From CAZWRV01 sp964636325 (GTDB lineage Bacteria > Verrucomicrobiota > Lentisphaeria > Victivallales > GWF2-50-93), in contig CAZWRV010000159.1 of the NCBI GenBank assembly GCA_964636325.1, positions 1-8,584 of the forward strand: 8,584 nt of DNA, read 5' to 3'. Position 1 is the first letter of the stretch; the number at the start of each line of letters is the position of its first letter. Under the pieces are notes generated by a model, which saw only the letters and a program-made list of their open reading frames with translations, made no database searches and was not told the DNA's origin. Made by a program: the position numbers and the translations under genes. Positions 1-6,390 of the stretch are shown here, piece by piece.

Positions 1-195
1 GCCGTGCTGAGCCGCGGTTGAGCTTGGCTCAACCCTCCGGAAGACGACAAAGTTCCCGACAAAGCTAGCGGCAAAGATGTTCGAGTTTCAGGGGCATACT
101 TCCAGGGCGGTTGTGGACAGGATTGAAACTGCCAGTCTTCGGTATTATTTTCCAGCTTTTTAACCACTTCATAGAGGCGGGTCAGGAAATCTGAA
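1..195. other. Non-coding stretch before the first gene, with a short inverted repeat
   Basis: No gene can be supported here. The first codons in frame 1 reach a stop at 19-21, which could be the tail of an upstream + strand gene, but only six residues are visible. A perfect 8-bp inverted repeat (GGTTGAGC at 16-23, GCTCAACC at 27-34, 3-base loop) lies just after that stop. It could be part of a transcription terminator, although no T-run follows. TTGAAA and TATTAT words near 123-155 suggest a promoter for the next gene, but their spacing of about 14 bases is too short to be convincing. Confidence 0.4.
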
Positions 196-1764
196 ATGAA
201 ACTCAACGATATTTCACCTGTATGGCGATGGACGATAGGTGCGTTCATCTTCCTTATTGTCTCCACGGTATTGTTATGGTTCCTGATGCTGAACAGCCTT
301 GACGCACAACTGAAGGCCGAGCTGCAGAAGGTCCGCGACAAGGGTTATCCGGCCACGCTTGAAGAGCTGGACGCCTGGTATCCGGAAGTCACGGACGGCG
401 AGAACGCGGCGGACATCTACAAAAAAGCCTTCGTAGAGCTGGTTGATATTGAAGTTTGCGACTTTTCATCTTTAGGTTCGGAAAAGGAGGAGGGGACGAA
501 TGCTGTAGGAATGGCACAGCAATTCAAGCCCCGAGGCAAGATGGGCGACAAAATTCCGATCTGCGGGATGTTCAGCGTTCCGGCGCCGGGAGACCCTCTG
601 TCTGACGAGGTGAAACGGATATCCCGTTTCTATCTTGATGCGAACGCTGAGGCGATCGCCATCATCAAGCAGGCGTCGAAGGTCGGCAGATGCCGTTTCC
701 CTGTCGATCTGAAACAAGGTGCCGGCGTCCTTCTTCCCCATCTTAGCAATTTGCGACAAAGCGTCCGCCTGCTATCGCTTGAGTCGCTTCTTGCCGCGGA
801 AGACGGCGATGCCGAGACCTGCACTGCGAACTTCGAGGTGATGCAGGGCGTGGCGTCCTCCCTGGACCGGGAACCGATTTTCGTGTCATATCTTGTCCAG
901 ACAGCCTGCATAGGTTTGGCGATAAACTCCCTCGAAAACGCATTCTCCCACGTCAAGTTCAGCGATGTCCAGCTTCTGCGGATTTCGCAGGCGCTGAACA
1001 AGATGGACAACCCCGAAGGTCTGACGCGGGCGCTTGCCGGGGAACAGGCCATGCTGCTTGTCATGGACTGGAAGAGTATCATATCCCAGAACAGACTGCT
1101 AGCGCAGCTGGGTGAAACCATTGGATTTTGGAAGTCTCTTAAGATCGACTGCATCCAGCTTGCGTCTCCGTCGCTTGAGAACACGCGCAAACCGTTCCCC
1201 ATGGCGCTTGAGGCTGCCGCCGCTGAAAAGAAGAGGATAGAGGATAACTTGAAGAAATCAGACCGGGGTTTTCCGCCGATAGAAAAGACTAGGAGCTTTC
1301 TGATCGAAAGCTTCATACTGCCGTTTCCAGCCTCTCTGGATAAGAAGGCGCGCTGTGTCGCTTCGGTGAAGTCGGCCCTGGCCGCGGCCGCCGTCGAAAG
1401 ATACCGCCTCAAATACGACCGTCTTCCTGAATCTCTTGACGCCCTGGTTCCGGAATTCCTGGATGCGGTTCCGGAGGATCCGTTCACCGGCGGGAAGCTT
1501 TCATTTATTCAGGGGGATCTTTTTTATGTGGTGTCCGAGTCGAAGGATGAAGGAGCCTCTCCGGGCGCCGAGAGAAAAGACTTTGTCCTGAACAAGGTCA
1601 AGGAATACGGTGGCAAACCCGAGAGATCTGACAGGAAGCTAAACGTCTTTACGCGCAAGGGATATGCGGTCTACAGCCTGGGTATCAACCGGACGGACGA
1701 GAAAGGTCTAAGCTACGTCAATTATGGCGACGTCCCGTTCCGGGTGGCGATGAGGCCGGAATAG
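196..1764 (+). CDS. Membrane-anchored hypothetical protein with pseudopilin-like C-terminal region
   Basis: Function unknown. The 522-residue protein has a short N-terminus, one hydrophobic segment at about residues 12-32 (signal anchor or membrane helix) and a large remainder probably outside the membrane. Residues about 45-80 contain a TLEELDAWYP...GENAADIYKKAF block, a style I associate with large families of uncharacterised proteins in Planctomycetes, Verrucomicrobia and Lentisphaerae. The C-terminal part (about 390-510) has YRLKYDRLPESLDAL, then VPEDPFTGGKLSF, and later YAVYSLGIN. This order resembles the distal part of type II secretion GspG-like pseudopilins. The usual N-terminal pilin methylation motif is not seen, so it is probably not a pilin. 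The ATG at 196 is preceded by a weak AGGA at 184-187 and keeps the membrane segment intact. The gene stands alone on this strand and converges with thi4. The family assignment is my recognition, untested by search. Confidence 0.85.
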   Translation: MKLNDISPVWRWTIGAFIFLIVSTVLLWFLMLNSLDAQLKAELQKVRDKGYPATLEELDAWYPEVTDGENAADIYKKAFVELVDIEVCDFSSLGSEKEEGTNAVGMAQQFKPRGKMGDKIPICGMFSVPAPGDPLSDEVKRISRFYLDANAEAIAIIKQASKVGRCRFPVDLKQGAGVLLPHLSNLRQSVRLLSLESLLAAEDGDAETCTANFEVMQGVASSLDREPIFVSYLVQTACIGLAINSLENAFSHVKFSDVQLLRISQALNKMDNPEGLTRALAGEQAMLLVMDWKSIISQNRLLAQLGETIGFWKSLKIDCIQLASPSLENTRKPFPMALEAAAAEKKRIEDNLKKSDRGFPPIEKTRSFLIESFILPFPASLDKKARCVASVKSALAAAAVERYRLKYDRLPESLDALVPEFLDAVPEDPFTGGKLSFIQGDLFYVVSESKDEGASPGAERKDFVLNKVKEYGGKPERSDRKLNVFTRKGYAVYSLGINRTDEKGLSYVNYGDVPFRVAMRPE

Positions 1765-1858
1765 ATACGACTGCGGTCGTTTGCAATCGACTGCACCCGG
1801 TCGCGGTCGGAAAAAGGTAAAGTTTGCGTAAAGATGGATCAAGCTTTCAGTGCCGTGT

Positions 1859-2638
1859 TTACAGGCTTTCCAGGTCCTGGAGTATGAGTTCCGCGGCTTT
1901 CATGCCGGAGTAGATCATTCCGCCGAAGATGGGGCCCATGCGGAACGAGCCGTGGACGCCGTTTGCGGCCATTCCGGATACGAAGAGGCCGGGGTAGACG
2001 CATGAGGTGTTTTCAATCGTGGACCTTTCGCCCTCTTCGACCCACATGGGCTTCTCGCCCATGATGCCGCCGGTCTTGGTCCTGAGCTTGATGCCGGCCT
2101 TCTTGGCGATCTTCGCGGTGAGTTCCGCGTTGTGGCCGCCTGCGTCGAGGACGGTTTTCGCCTCGACTATGAGCGGATCGACGTGGAGGCCGTTTTCGAG
2201 GACTTCGTTCCAGTTGACGACGACGCCCGCGATGCGGTCGTTCTTGATGACGAGATCTTCGACGGCGATACCGTTGAAGAGGACGGCGCCGGCGTGGACG
2301 GCGTGGTATGTGAGGGCGGCGGAGACTTCGACTGAGTCGGCGGTGACGATTTCGGGGCAGCCTTCGACGCCGTGGAGCCTGATGCCGAATCCGTCGAGGA
2401 TGTCACGCAGGGATTCCGGGAAGACGATCTCGTTGAAGAGCATGGCGCCGCCGGTGATTCCGCCGCCGGGCTTGAGGCGCCTTTCGAAGATCGCGACCTT
2501 GCGGCCGGCGCGCGCAAGATCGTATGCGCAGACGAGGCCGGACGGCCCGGATCCGACGATGGCGCAGTCTATCCTGAGGTGCTCCTGGAGCTTGGCGAAG
2601 TATCTGTCGATTATTGCCTTTGTAACTGCGTATTCCAT
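1859..2638 (-). CDS. thi4: Thi4-family thiazole synthase, sulfide-dependent type
   Basis: Makes the thiazole half of thiamine (ADP-thiazole) from NAD and glycine. The 259-residue protein has the FAD/NAD-type dinucleotide-binding motif GSGPSG at 29-34, then an acidic strand end (FERR, 51-54) and the Thi4 signature GGGITGGAMLFNE at 58-70. The C-terminal glycine-rich part (SGMAANGVHGSFRMGPIFGGM, about 221-241) also fits the family. In yeast and plant Thi4 a cysteine in the CMDPN-like segment donates its own sulfur. Here the matching segment is LHVDPL with histidine at 152, as in methanogen-type enzymes that use free sulfide and turn over repeatedly. The start has a strong AGGAGG five bases upstream. 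It is last of four genes on this strand, 277 bases after rdgC. No TPP riboswitch is visible upstream, and no other thiamine gene lies in the window. A ribose-1,5-bisphosphate isomerase of related fold is a less likely alternative. Confidence 0.93.
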   Translation of the reverse strand: MEYAVTKAIIDRYFAKLQEHLRIDCAIVGSGPSGLVCAYDLARAGRKVAIFERRLKPGGGITGGAMLFNEIVFPESLRDILDGFGIRLHGVEGCPEIVTADSVEVSAALTYHAVHAGAVLFNGIAVEDLVIKNDRIAGVVVNWNEVLENGLHVDPLIVEAKTVLDAGGHNAELTAKIAKKAGIKLRTKTGGIMGEKPMWVEEGERSTIENTSCVYPGLFVSGMAANGVHGSFRMGPIFGGMIYSGMKAAELILQDLESL

Positions 2639-2757
2639 AAATCCCTCCTAATTTTTCAGATTTCTGACTAGTTTATGAATCTGGGCCAAAGGGCGGAAAA
2701 TCTTTCATTCTGCGGTTCAGGGTTGCTGGCCGGAAATCTGAACTTGAAATCCCTCCT
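2639..2757. repeat. Possible small mobile element: inverted repeats inside direct repeats, in front of thi4
   Basis: An 11-base direct repeat, AAATCCCTCCT, occurs at 2639-2649 and 2747-2757. Its - strand reading is the thi4 Shine-Dalgarno sequence AGGAGGGATTT. Just inside the two copies lies a 10-bp inverted repeat, TTCAGATTTC at 2655-2664 and GAAATCTGAA at 2733-2742. The order direct repeat, inverted repeat, about 68 bases, inverted repeat, direct repeat looks like a miniature element with target duplication. However, 4-5 unmatched bases separate the two repeat types. A second stem (GTTCAG 2715-2720 with CTGAAC 2738-2743) lies at one end. No coding capacity is seen. Confidence 0.35.
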
Positions 2758-2864
2758 GGGGGCGGTATTTCACAACAACTCTTTTTCCCAACGATCAGAA
2801 AGCCTTAAGAGAATATCTGAGCAAACAGGGAAACCGAATGATGAATCCAAGCCCGCTGTGAATT

Positions 2865-2912
2865 GGAAGTTGAATGTTCGATGTTGAGAGTTCAATGTTG
2901 AATGTTGGATGT
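2865..2912. repeat. Degenerate short repeat between rdgC and thi4 (GTTGAATGTT words)
   Basis: The stretch right after the rdgC stop is built from variants of one word: GTTGAATGTTCGATG, then GTTGAGAGTTCAATG, then TTGAATGTTGGATGTTCG. Units vary by one or two bases and run without clear spacing. I recognise this type of spacer word as common between genes in many environmental bacterial genomes, but its role is unknown to me. The remainder of this spacer (2758-2864) shows nothing I can assign. Confidence 0.6.
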
Positions 2913-2915
2913 TCG

Positions 2916-4019
2916 TCAGAGGCTGTCGCGGTCTGCGGACCAGCTGAATATCTCCTTTTCGACGCTCTTCCATTTGGGGCGCTGCATTGCCGCGGAGGAG
3001 AAGTCCTTGAAGAGTCCGCGGAAGACATCGAGGAATATCTGCAGGCTGTTTATCCTTTCGGCGAAGGCGCTCTGTGCGTCCATCTCTTCGTTTTCGGGGA
3101 GGCTGAATCCGGAGAACGCGAAGAGGTCGGCGTCGAAGGATGTCTTCCATACGTCCTTGCCCCTTGAAAGGAGAAGCCTCGCCTTCCTGAGCTTCTTGCC
3201 GACGGCGAGGCCGGCCTTGGCCTCGGCGCTGCGGACTGGATTGCCCTTGCGGACGACGGTTTCGGCGGCGCCCTCCGCCTCCTCCTCGCCGAACGCGAGG
3301 GTGAGCGGGCCTTCGACGATCAGCTCGAAGTCGCCGTACTGCGGGTGTGTGATCTTGCCGCCGCTGTTCTCGCTGAAGAACCAGAGCCAGGTGAGGAAGT
3401 CGCGTCCGGGTGTGGACTCCTCGGTCTCCTTCGCGCCTTCGGCGAACTTGACGGAGGGCAGGGCATCCGGCTTCTGCTTGTGGGCGCCATACATGAGCTC
3501 CGCGACGTCGAACTGCCTGGGCTCGATCTTCAGCGTCTCGAAGAAGACCTGCGTGAACATCTCCACGGCCTTCTGCGACGTCGTCGCGAGATAGAGGTTC
3601 CTGGAGTTGGTGTCGAGTACGAAGGGAATCGCCTTCAGCGTGGGCGGCATCTGCGGGAGGCGCTTCTCCTGGATGCTCTTCCTGATCTCCTTGCGCATCT
3701 TGGAGGGGACGTAGCTCTGCTTGTTGGCGAGCATGTATTCGAGCTCCTCCTTCCTGCACTCGGCCTGGAGGAGCGCGCGGGGCACCTTCCGCTGGGCCAG
3801 GCGAAGGGCGATGTGGATGAGGCCTCCGCAGACGGCGGTACTCTCGTCTATCTCCCTCTCAAGAAGATGGCGGCCGCTGACCCAGCCGACCGAGAGCTCC
3901 TCCTTGATGTCGTCAAGCTTGCCCGCGGCCTTAGCGGCGAACTTGTCAAGGATGTTCTCGGGCAGCTTCTCGTAGATATGGAAGACGGTGAGCGCGAAAC
4001 TTCCGTTCTCAAATGGCAT
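2916..4019 (-). CDS. rdgC: Recombination-associated protein RdgC
   Basis: RdgC forms a ring-shaped dimer on double-stranded DNA and limits RecA-driven strand exchange in Escherichia coli. The 367-residue product follows the family layout: a GW at 45-46, a charged helix region (about 85-120), then LKAIPFVLDTNSRNLYLATTSQKAVEMF (about 128-155). The last aligns well with the E. coli segment around [25 protein letters not shown]. It also has FLTWLWFFSE at 208-217, where many non-enterobacterial members are similar, and FDADLF at 295-300 matching FDADFI of E. coli. It is some 60 residues longer than the E. coli protein. The ATG at 4019 is chosen over an in-frame one 27 codons upstream. It has GGAGG six bases upstream, and the extra 27 codons would translate a spacer repeat. 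It sits 168 bases after tsf on the same strand. The co-location suggests co-transcription with translation genes, though no proof is visible. Confidence 0.88.
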   Translation of the reverse strand: MPFENGSFALTVFHIYEKLPENILDKFAAKAAGKLDDIKEELSVGWVSGRHLLEREIDESTAVCGGLIHIALRLAQRKVPRALLQAECRKEELEYMLANKQSYVPSKMRKEIRKSIQEKRLPQMPPTLKAIPFVLDTNSRNLYLATTSQKAVEMFTQVFFETLKIEPRQFDVAELMYGAHKQKPDALPSVKFAEGAKETEESTPGRDFLTWLWFFSENSGGKITHPQYGDFELIVEGPLTLAFGEEEAEGAAETVVRKGNPVRSAEAKAGLAVGKKLRKARLLLSRGKDVWKTSFDADLFAFSGFSLPENEEMDAQSAFAERINSLQIFLDVFRGLFKDFSSAAMQRPKWKSVEKEIFSWSADRDSL

Positions 4020-4066
4020 GGTAAACCTCCGTTCAGCCAGAAAGGCGGCAAGGATTTGTTGTTGAA

Positions 4067-4172
4067 AAATCCGAAGCTCGAAGCTCGAAATCCGAAACAA
4101 ATTTAAAAAAGGAAATTAGGAAATCAAATATTTCTTATATTTCGGATTCCGATATTCGGATTTGGGATTTTA
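4067..4172. repeat. Degenerate spacer repeat in inverted arrangement between tsf and rdgC (AAATCCGAA words)
   Basis: AAATCCGAA occurs at 4067-4075 and 4088-4096, separated by a tandem 7-base repeat (GAAGCTC at 4073-4079 and 4080-4086). The reverse complement TTCGGATTT follows at 4155-4163, with a shorter copy TTCGGATT at 4141-4148. The two halves could pair in RNA across an AT-rich middle (4097-4140). The word family differs from those in the two neighbouring spacers. The 4155-4163 copy lies about 25 bases beyond the tsf stop, and the other half lies about 50 bases before the rdgC start. It could act as an mRNA processing or stability element, but this is inference. Confidence 0.6.
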
Positions 4173-4187
4173 TTCCGGTTTGGCCGG

Positions 4188-4991
4188 TCAGACCTCTTCG
4201 CCGACTTCCCATCGGAGGAAGCGCCTGATCTTGACTCCGGGGTTGGCCTTTTCCACGGAGACCTTGTCGTCTCTGAGCCATGGCTGGCGGACGAGGCAGA
4301 CGTCGGAGAACCACTTGTTGAGCTTGCCGACGACTATCTTCTCCACGATCTCCTTGGGCTTGTTGCCCTCGACCTGCGAGGCGCCGATCTCCTTTTCCTT
4401 TTCGATGATGGCGGCGGGGATGTCTTCGGGCCTGACGTATTTGGGGCTGAAGGCGGCCACATGCATGCAGATGTCCTTGAGGGCTGTCTCGGTGGGCTTT
4501 CCCTCGACTTCGACGAGGACGCCGATTTTTCCGCCCATGTGCAGGTAGCTGCCGAATACGCCGTCGCCCGCCCATCGGGTCACTCGCCGGATCTGCATGT
4601 TTTCGCCGATCACTGCTATGAGGCCGGTGATCTCCGCCTTGCCTGCCTCCTGGGCCTTCTGGCTGAGATCCCCGGTGTCGGGCATGTCCGCGGCCTTGGA
4701 GGCGAGATCCTCGACGAACTTCTGGAACTTTTCGTTCTTCGCGACGAAGTCTGTCTCGCACATGACTTCGGCGACGGCGGCCGCGCCTCCCTTTATGGAA
4801 ATCCTGATCAGTCCTTCCTTGACGCTTCTGCCAGCCTTCTTCTCGGCCTTGATGATGCCCTGCTTCCTCAGGGATTCGATGGCCTTGTCGAAGTCGCCGC
4901 CGCACTCGGTGAGGGCCTTCTTGCAGTCCATCATGCCTGCGCCGGTCTTGTCCCTAAGTTCCTTTACAACTGCCGCGCTTATCTCAACCAT
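4188..4991 (-). CDS. tsf: Translation elongation factor Ts
   Basis: Exchanges GDP for GTP on EF-Tu during protein synthesis in the cytoplasm. The 267-residue protein begins with the typical UBA-like N-terminal domain (AAVVKELRDKTGAGMMDCKKAL, about 6-27). The TDFV motif at 80-83, which contacts EF-Tu, follows. GKIGVLVEVEG (154-164) marks the core domain, and the C-terminal part has KPKEIVEKIVVGKLNKWF...VCLVRQPWLRDDK (211-243), a standard EF-Ts block. The length is slightly below the 283 of E. coli, and the end RWEVGEE is typical. The ATG at 4991 has GGAGG eight bases upstream. It follows rpsB after 93 bases on the same strand, the usual bacterial order, and is probably co-transcribed from the promoter before rpsB. 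No own promoter is clear in the short spacer. Confidence 0.97.
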   Translation of the reverse strand: MVEISAAVVKELRDKTGAGMMDCKKALTECGGDFDKAIESLRKQGIIKAEKKAGRSVKEGLIRISIKGGAAAVAEVMCETDFVAKNEKFQKFVEDLASKAADMPDTGDLSQKAQEAGKAEITGLIAVIGENMQIRRVTRWAGDGVFGSYLHMGGKIGVLVEVEGKPTETALKDICMHVAAFSPKYVRPEDIPAAIIEKEKEIGASQVEGNKPKEIVEKIVVGKLNKWFSDVCLVRQPWLRDDKVSVEKANPGVKIRRFLRWEVGEEV

Positions 4992-5014
4992 TGGAATGTC
5001 CTCCGTAAATTTTT

Positions 5015-5060
5015 GATGTCGATAGAATCGATGTGATCGAAGGAATCGACAGATTCGATT
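5015..5060. repeat. Degenerate spacer repeat between rpsB and tsf (GAATCGAT words)
   Basis: The 93-base spacer carries repeated GATxGAT/AATCGA words: GATGTCGATAGAATCGATG, TGATCGAAGGAATCGAC and AGATTCGATT. The core AATCGA and its reverse complement TCGATT both appear, so small hairpins are possible. Read on the - strand it would translate as a D/I/S-rich low-complexity string, which shows the strong periodicity. It ends just before the tsf Shine-Dalgarno sequence. Function unknown. Confidence 0.55.
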
Positions 5061-5084
5061 ATTTTATGATGGTCAAATCCGGTA

Positions 5085-6125
5085 TTATTTCTGCTCGGGG
5101 GCCGCGGGCTGTTCCTTGGCGGGCTCCTTGTCTCCGGCGTCCTTCTTTTCCTCGCCCGCCTTCTTGATCCTGGGCCCGCCACTCTTCTTCTTCGGGGCGG
5201 GTGCTGCCGCTTCGCCTTCCTTTGCGGGCTTGTCGGCGTCTGTATCGCCGGCCTTCGGCGGGGCCTCGGCGGACTTGGAGCTGGCGCCGGTGGCCTGCTT
5301 GCGTGGAGGCTTGTCGCCGCTTCTCCTCGGGCCGCCCCTCTTCCTGTCGCCGTCCCTCCTGCGCGGAGGCCTCTTATCGGACTTAACCTCTTCCTTCTTC
5401 TCGACCTCCTCGACGATCTTGCCTTCCGCGACGTTCTTGGCATAGAGTTCGACCGCGCAGGCGACCGCCTCGGCGATGACGTCCATGATGACCTTGATGG
5501 AGCGGACCGCGTCATCGTTGGCGACGATGGGGTGGCTGACCAGGTCCGGATTGGCGTTGGTGTCAAGGATGGCGACGATAGGGATGCCCAGCTTGTTGGC
5601 CTCCTTGACGGCGATGTCGTCGTGGCAGATGTCGACCACCACGAGCGCCTTTGGCAGGCCCTTCATCTCAGCTATGCCGTCCAGGGTCCTGTGGAGGCGC
5701 TGGGAGTTTCTGGCGATGGAAATAATCTCCTTCTTCTTGAGCGTCGAGTTCTCCGCGTCGGCGACGATCCTGTCGAGCTCCTTCATCTTGGAGATGCTCT
5801 TCTGGATGGTTGCATTGTTGGTGAGCGTCCCGCCCAGCCAGCGCTCGGTGACGTGGAACATCTTAGATTTTTCTGCGGCGGCCTTCACAACCTCCTGCGC
5901 CTGGCGTTTCGTGCCTACGAAGATTATCTTGCCCCCTTCGGAAACGATGTGCTGGAGGAAGTTGCATGCGTCGGCGATCTGCCTGATGGTCTTGCCGAGG
6001 TCGATGATGTAGATTCCGTTCTTCTTGCCGTAGACATAGTCCTTCATCTTGGGGTTCCAGCGCTTGGTCTGATGCCCGAAGTGGACGCCCGCCTCGAGAA
6101 GATGTTTCACCGTCAGAGTTTCCAT
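5085..6125 (-). CDS. rpsB: 30S ribosomal protein S2 with a long charged C-terminal tail
   Basis: Component of the small ribosomal subunit. Of 346 residues, 1 to about 240 form the S2 core: VKHLLEAGVHFGHQTKRWNPKM near the N-terminus, GIYIIDLGKT (37-46), IIFVGTKRQAQ (67-77), RWLGGTLTN (95-103), and IPIVAILDTNANPDLVSHPIVANDDAVRSI (181-210). Residues about 241-346 are an extension rich in Lys, Arg, Pro, Ala and Glu (RPPRRR, GGPRRSGDKPPRK, APKKKSGGPRIKK) with no predicted fold, probably disordered. E. coli S2 lacks this (241 residues). Such tails occur in some bacterial lineages. The start at 6125 is preceded by AGGAGG five bases upstream. An in-frame ATG 32 codons earlier is rejected because it would translate leader hairpins. 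First gene of the rpsB-tsf-rdgC-thi4 series, with its own promoter and a structured leader. Confidence 0.97.
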   Translation of the reverse strand: METLTVKHLLEAGVHFGHQTKRWNPKMKDYVYGKKNGIYIIDLGKTIRQIADACNFLQHIVSEGGKIIFVGTKRQAQEVVKAAAEKSKMFHVTERWLGGTLTNNATIQKSISKMKELDRIVADAENSTLKKKEIISIARNSQRLHRTLDGIAEMKGLPKALVVVDICHDDIAVKEANKLGIPIVAILDTNANPDLVSHPIVANDDAVRSIKVIMDVIAEAVACAVELYAKNVAEGKIVEEVEKKEEVKSDKRPPRRRDGDRKRGGPRRSGDKPPRKQATGASSKSAEAPPKAGDTDADKPAKEGEAAAPAPKKKSGGPRIKKAGEEKKDAGDKEPAKEQPAAPEQK

Positions 6126-6158
6126 CGATTCCTCCTGCTTCGTTCTGGACCCTTTGCG

Positions 6159-6175
6159 ACGGCGCATGGCGCCGT
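6159..6175 (-). promoter_or_regulatory. GC-rich hairpin in front of rpsB
   Basis: Perfect 7-bp inverted repeat, ACGGCGC at 6159-6165 and GCGCCGT at 6169-6175, with a 3-base loop. It lies about 33 bases before the start codon and just upstream of the Shine-Dalgarno region, where a hairpin or bound protein could affect ribosome access. Confidence 0.45.
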
Positions 6176-6213
6176 GAAGAAGTCCTGGGTTGGATTGTTT
6201 TGCTGATTGTGGT

Positions 6214-6239
6214 GGATGCAAAACCGAAGTTTTGCATCC
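6214..6239 (-). promoter_or_regulatory. 11-bp hairpin with cUUCGg tetraloop in the rpsB leader
   Basis: Arms at 6214-6224 and 6229-6239 are perfect complements (GGATGCAAAAC on the - strand). On that strand the loop is TTCG closed by C and G, the exceptionally stable cUUCGg tetraloop. On the + strand the loop reads CGAA. The orientation therefore favours a function in the rpsB transcript. No T-run follows on the - strand, so it is not a plain intrinsic terminator. Confidence 0.6.
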
Positions 6240-6330
6240 CAGGTGCCGGGCGTCTGGTTTCAGCTGATTAGCGGAACAAATCAGGAGAATAACCCTTCAT
6301 TGGTCCTGCTGACACCTGAACGCTGGCTAC

Positions 6331-6390
6331 TGGACAGCTCCAATTGCAGGCTATGCTATGCAATTGGCTCTGTTGCTTTCTGCTTGTCCA
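6331..6390 (-). promoter_or_regulatory. Nested inverted repeat in the rpsB leader
   Basis: An outer 6-bp pair (TGGACA 6331-6336, TGTCCA 6385-6390) encloses a perfect 9-bp stem (CCAATTGCA 6340-6348, TGCAATTGG 6359-6367) with a 10-base loop. It begins roughly 35 bases after the predicted transcript start. It could also be a DNA operator, since the 9-bp palindrome is symmetric on both strands. Confidence 0.4.

Noticed and set aside
630..1487. 285-codon open frame opposite the first gene
   Set aside because: Its product is a compositional shadow rich in Ser and Arg with no family features, while the + strand frame has a membrane anchor and recognisable motifs.
2639..2800. TPP riboswitch before thi4
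   Set aside because: The conserved CTGAGA and the later ACCTGATCTGGATAATGCC-type core are not present on the - strand.
2770..3759. 329-codon open frame overlapping rdgC in another - strand frame
   Set aside because: The product is Arg/Gln/Gly-rich low-complexity text typical of an out-of-frame reading. rdgC in the overlapping frame has clear family motifs.
4135..4905. 256-codon open frame overlapping tsf
   Set aside because: Out-of-frame Arg-rich shadow of a certain EF-Ts gene. Its tail merely translates the spacer repeat.
2865..5060. CRISPR-like array made of the spacer repeats
   Set aside because: The words are only 7-15 bases, imperfect, lack regular unique spacers, and no cas gene is present.
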